From: Blasia pusilla
Taxonomy: Eukaryota > Marchantiophyta > Marchantiopsida > Blasiales
Direction of reading: 5' to 3'
Assembly: GCA_050084515.1 (NCBI GenBank)
Contig: CM114275.1
Coordinates: 8,928,001 to 8,992,000, forward strand
Length of the DNA stretch: 64,000 nt
Shown here: in pieces, positions 61,201 to 64,000 of the stretch
Position numbering within the stretch: position 1 is the stretch's first letter
Layout of the letters: each line of letters begins with the position of its first letter
Made by a program: the position numbers and the translations under genes
The notes under the pieces: generated by a model
Told to the model about the DNA's origin: nothing
The model's input: the letters and a program-made list of their open reading frames with translations, nothing else
The model's database searches: none

Positions 61201-62476
61201 CAAGAACAATTATGCACACATTAACTTGATCTATTCATTAGGGTAGTGTATTTCAACTTATTCTAAACAAATTCAATGAATAAGTGTTTGTGGGCACTTA
61301 TTCATGGGAATTTCAAATGATACAATTATTGTGCTCTAAGGTAGGTCTTTGCAACCTCACATGATAATTTTCATGGTGCGGAATAACCAAGAAATGTCCT
61401 TGGAAGTAAAATAAATTCAGATCTTTGATTTAAGATACGAATACATTCGGAATTTCCAATAAAAATGTTGAAATTAAGGGTTCTATTTGTATTTTGCATC
61501 AAACAGCGGAGCAGAGTTCAATAAACTGAAAACATTAGAGCCTAAGCCTAACATTATGTATACCACTTGGATCTCGAGAAAAAACCACCCATCTCACCAA
61601 AGACATTGGAATCCTTCCGTAATGCATCAAAGTGGGTTCAAGAATGACGGTATTGTTTGTGTGATTAACCTACCACTCGAGTGAGTCTAGGGATGGAAAG
61701 AAACTAGCGTAGTATCTCTAATGATGTCGTTCTATAGTTGGTGATAAGAGCAAAATCCACCTTATTATAAAATGCAATCTTAGTGATAATCCTTAAAATC
61801 TTTCATAATTTTGCTATGCAATTCATTGCTGCATAAAGTTAAATTGGTTACAATTCCATGCCTCAAGGGACTACCCTAATTACTTTCAGATCGTCGTGCC
61901 TAAGCAACGGTCCTAAAAACAAAGTGCGTATATCGTTGATTAATTCAAAATCTGAGTCTATAATCTTCATGCAATATACATTTCTCAAGATTGCAAGATT
62001 GACTTCATCGCTTGCACCTAATTATTTTGGGAGCGGAAATCCTCACAAAATTTTTGAAAAGGTTGTGAGGATGCTACATTTTAGAGTGTCCATGGGAGGC
62101 GGCCCTAAAAATTGGTCATATCGAATCCTACTAGGTAATGCACGTACAATACACAGATTAGAAATCATGGAAAATTTAAATTATCCATTATTGCCTTAAA
62201 CATGTGGCCCGATTACCTTACAACCTCCAATATTCCTAAAGAAAGCGTGTCAAAACGATATTGGATGAAAAAACTTCAAAATGCAAGATGATAAGAACAA
62301 AGATATTCTAAAATGAGTAAAGTAATCTATATCATTATTGGAGAGGACCCTTTCAAACTCCTCTCACGCTAAACTTTCATCCAATGAGATCGCCTCAAAA
62401 TTGACCTCAAATGAATCTTAAAAATTATAAAAATCAATCATGGTAATTAATATAAACCTGAATGCTTATACTACTA
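58293..62476. other. Long intergenic stretch, no gene recognised
   Basis: Frames up to ~130 codons occur but lack motifs. 58838-58948 holds a short tandem duplication of 'gtagagcactcttgaagtct' and following bases, about 66 bases apart. The rest is AT-rich and may contain old transposon debris. Confidence 0.45.
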
Positions 62477-62693
62477 CTAGCGTATATCCCATGCCATGCC
62501 CTCGAGTGAAGGACAAACCATATTGCATACAAATTCAAATTATTATTATTTTTATCCATCGAATGGGAAACATTTTCTTGCTGTCCAAAAGATCAAGCAC
62601 AAAGGTATTTTGGAAATCACGAAACATCTCTCATAAAAAAATGTTTACAAATAAAAAACACTTTCCAATATTAATATAAATAGATATTAGCAA
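62477..62693 (-). mobile_element. Helitron-like short element, diverged copy
   Basis: CTAG at the left border, 'gcatacaaattcaaat' and 'gggaaacattttcttgctgt' inside, and 'ccaatattaatataaatag' at the right, the same order as the 9102 and 56646 copies. The terminal hairpin is lost. Confidence 0.4.
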
Positions 62694-63015
62694 CAATAAC
62701 TCAAATTTGGAACCGAAATCCCCCTCGTAGCCCGTGTTTAACGACGAATCCGTGATTTAACAAACTTTTGCCACAGGTGTCGCAAAATTGCGCACGTGGA
62801 TGTCCACGTATACCAGACATCAGTCTAGGAGCCACGCGGACACAAATAGGGCTGATGTGGGACGCAGCGAAGGAAGGAGGAAGGTTAGCATCGGAAGACG
62901 CCCGCAGCGACAATTTCGAACGGAAGGGGACACGACGAGCTTCCGGGGACAGCAGTGGAGGGCGCGAGCGCGAGACCGTGAGGTTTTCGAGTTGTGCGGC
63001 AAGAAGTATTGCATC
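62694..63015 (+). promoter_or_regulatory. 5' flank and likely 5' UTR of the U2B''-like gene
   Basis: GC content rises from about 62760 to the ATG. Open frames on both strands here have no motif. No TATA box or initiator could be assigned. Confidence 0.45.
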
Positions 63016-64000
63016 ATGCAAGCAGACACGCCCCCAAACCAGACCATTTACATCAACAATCTCAATGAGAAAATCAAGAAAGAAGGTGATTGTTTCGCTA
63101 TCTCGTCTCCGGGAGAGTTTTGGAGGGTGTGGTGTTTTGCTTTCTTCCAACTTTTGAAACTAGCTTGGAACGCAACGAAGAACATAAGGAATTAGGTTCT
63201 GGTTGGAATCAGGTTGAAGTGGAAGGGATCAGTCGGTGCGTGGTTTGCTAACTAATGTCTACTCGAGTGATTGGGTGCACGCCAATTGATGTGGGGCGCG
63301 AATGTGTACCGAGAACCAATTTCCGATTTCAAAGCTGGCATTTAGTGTAGTGCTTCATCTGAGTTAGCAGATTTATTTGTTTGAGCTCTTATGAGACAGT
63401 AGGTTTGTCTAATCGCTCGACGTGCGCTGGTTGGCTGTCAAGCTTTAGATCGATGTGCAACAAAGCCCTAGTGTTTTCCCTGTTCTGACCTTATTAAGCT
63501 ATAGCACCTTTTTTTTTATTCTCGCAATTAGAGCACGCGTTAGCTGCATCAGAGCGACGTCTTACAGAAATGTAGAAAGCATTATTAGCTTGTTTGGAGG
63601 TTTTCAGAGGATTTGAGAGGACAAAATACCTCTGGGAATGGCCACAATTGAATGTGGGGGCATAGAGTCCTAGTCAAGTTGGGTTTTTCAGTGTGGGGCA
63701 TATGGTGCTTCTATGTATAGATCACATGAACCAGCATACTCGTGTTTAGCTCTCACGATTTTCAGTCCCTCCCCTATGATCTGCGTATGGGCCATTCCCA
63801 AGACTACTTTTTGAGCTTAGAGTGCAATGCCCGGGTGTTGAATGTGCTTGACTAATACATGTCCCACGGGTTGTCTTGTGTTTGCAGAACTGAAAAAGTC
63901 CTTATATGCAGTATTCTCACAATTTGGCAAGATCTTGGATATCATATCTTGCAAGACTTTGAAGCTTCGAGGACAGGCCTGGGTTGTGTTTGATGATGTC
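63016..64000 (+). CDS. U2B'': U2B''/U1A-type snRNP protein, 5' part
   Basis: Spliceosomal RRM protein binding U2 (or U1) snRNA stem-loop. Exon 1 63016-63085 ([20 protein letters not shown] and on); exon 2 from 63888 to beyond the window, joined in phase 1. The first RRM is nearly complete: RNP2 IYINNL at residues 10-15 and RNP1 RGQAWVVF at about 52-59, with the family helix [16 protein letters not shown]. The start and KKEELKKSLY favour plant U2B'', whereas [10 protein letters not shown] and WVVFDD are closer to plant U1A, so the assignment between the two is a judgement. The second RRM and C-terminus lie outside. The ATG is the first in frame just before the conserved PPNQ. Confidence 0.92.

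Noticed and set aside
62768-63195. Overlapping frames of 129 and 135 codons upstream of and over the snRNP first exon
   Set aside because: The 62788 frame joins the true exon frame only by running through the 5' UTR and into the intron; the conserved protein begins at the ATG at 63016, with a clear donor at 63086.

Overview
This is nuclear DNA from a land plant or close streptophyte relative. It has intron-bearing plant-type genes set in long, AT-rich, transposon-filled intergenic DNA. The four host genes are plant versions of known families, but nothing fixes the clade; the split of the splicing-factor and organelle-protein features would fit a non-seed plant, which is only a guess.

Host genes. 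(1) 292-3996 (+): 3' part of an organelle peptide-chain release factor 1 (APG3/prfA type), ten exons traced. (2) 25093-27966 (-): complete four-exon U-box/ARM-repeat E3 ubiquitin ligase, 660 aa. (3) 57616-58292 (+): two-exon bS6-type ribosomal protein, 108 aa. (4) 63016-64000 (+): first two exons of a U2B''/U1A snRNP protein, running off the window. Two of the four serve organelle translation; they are not otherwise linked.

Mobile DNA. 4881-8344 (-) is a 5'-truncated, frameshifted LINE next to a 197-bp (GA)n tract. One Ty3/gypsy-like family dominates the rest. It is present as a 5'-truncated minus copy at 12388-18606 (element L); a plus copy at 31681-51983 (element O); a minus copy at 35454-45420 nested inside O (element I, about 10 kb); an older plus relic (element R) that O interrupted, with its halves at about 31430-31680 and 51984-52970; and a loose gag relic at about 9880-10720. 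Other debris: Ty1/copia relics at about 19280-20290 (+) and 54960-55450 (-), a broken SWIM zinc-finger gene at about 53400-54520, and a small family of Helitron-like short elements.

Main discovery. The Ty3/gypsy-like family is built unusually. Between protease and reverse transcriptase it carries a cytosine-C5 DNA methyltransferase domain (motifs I, II, IV, VI, VIII and IX/X can be read; the catalytic Pro-Cys-Gln is kept in element L, mutated in O, deleted in I). After the integrase C-terminal domain it carries a PHD finger, where chromoviruses carry a chromodomain. Its ends are not ordinary LTRs but have the order A1-gag-PR-MT-RT-RH-IN-PHD-B1-A2-B2, the 'split direct repeat' layout otherwise known from tyrosine-recombinase elements, although a DDE integrase and short target duplications are present. 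A retroelement with its own DNA-methylation writer and a putative histone-tail reader that also nests inside itself is the part to follow up. All copies seen here are decayed, many by C-to-T changes.

All calls were made by reading the sequence; no alignment or database search was run.
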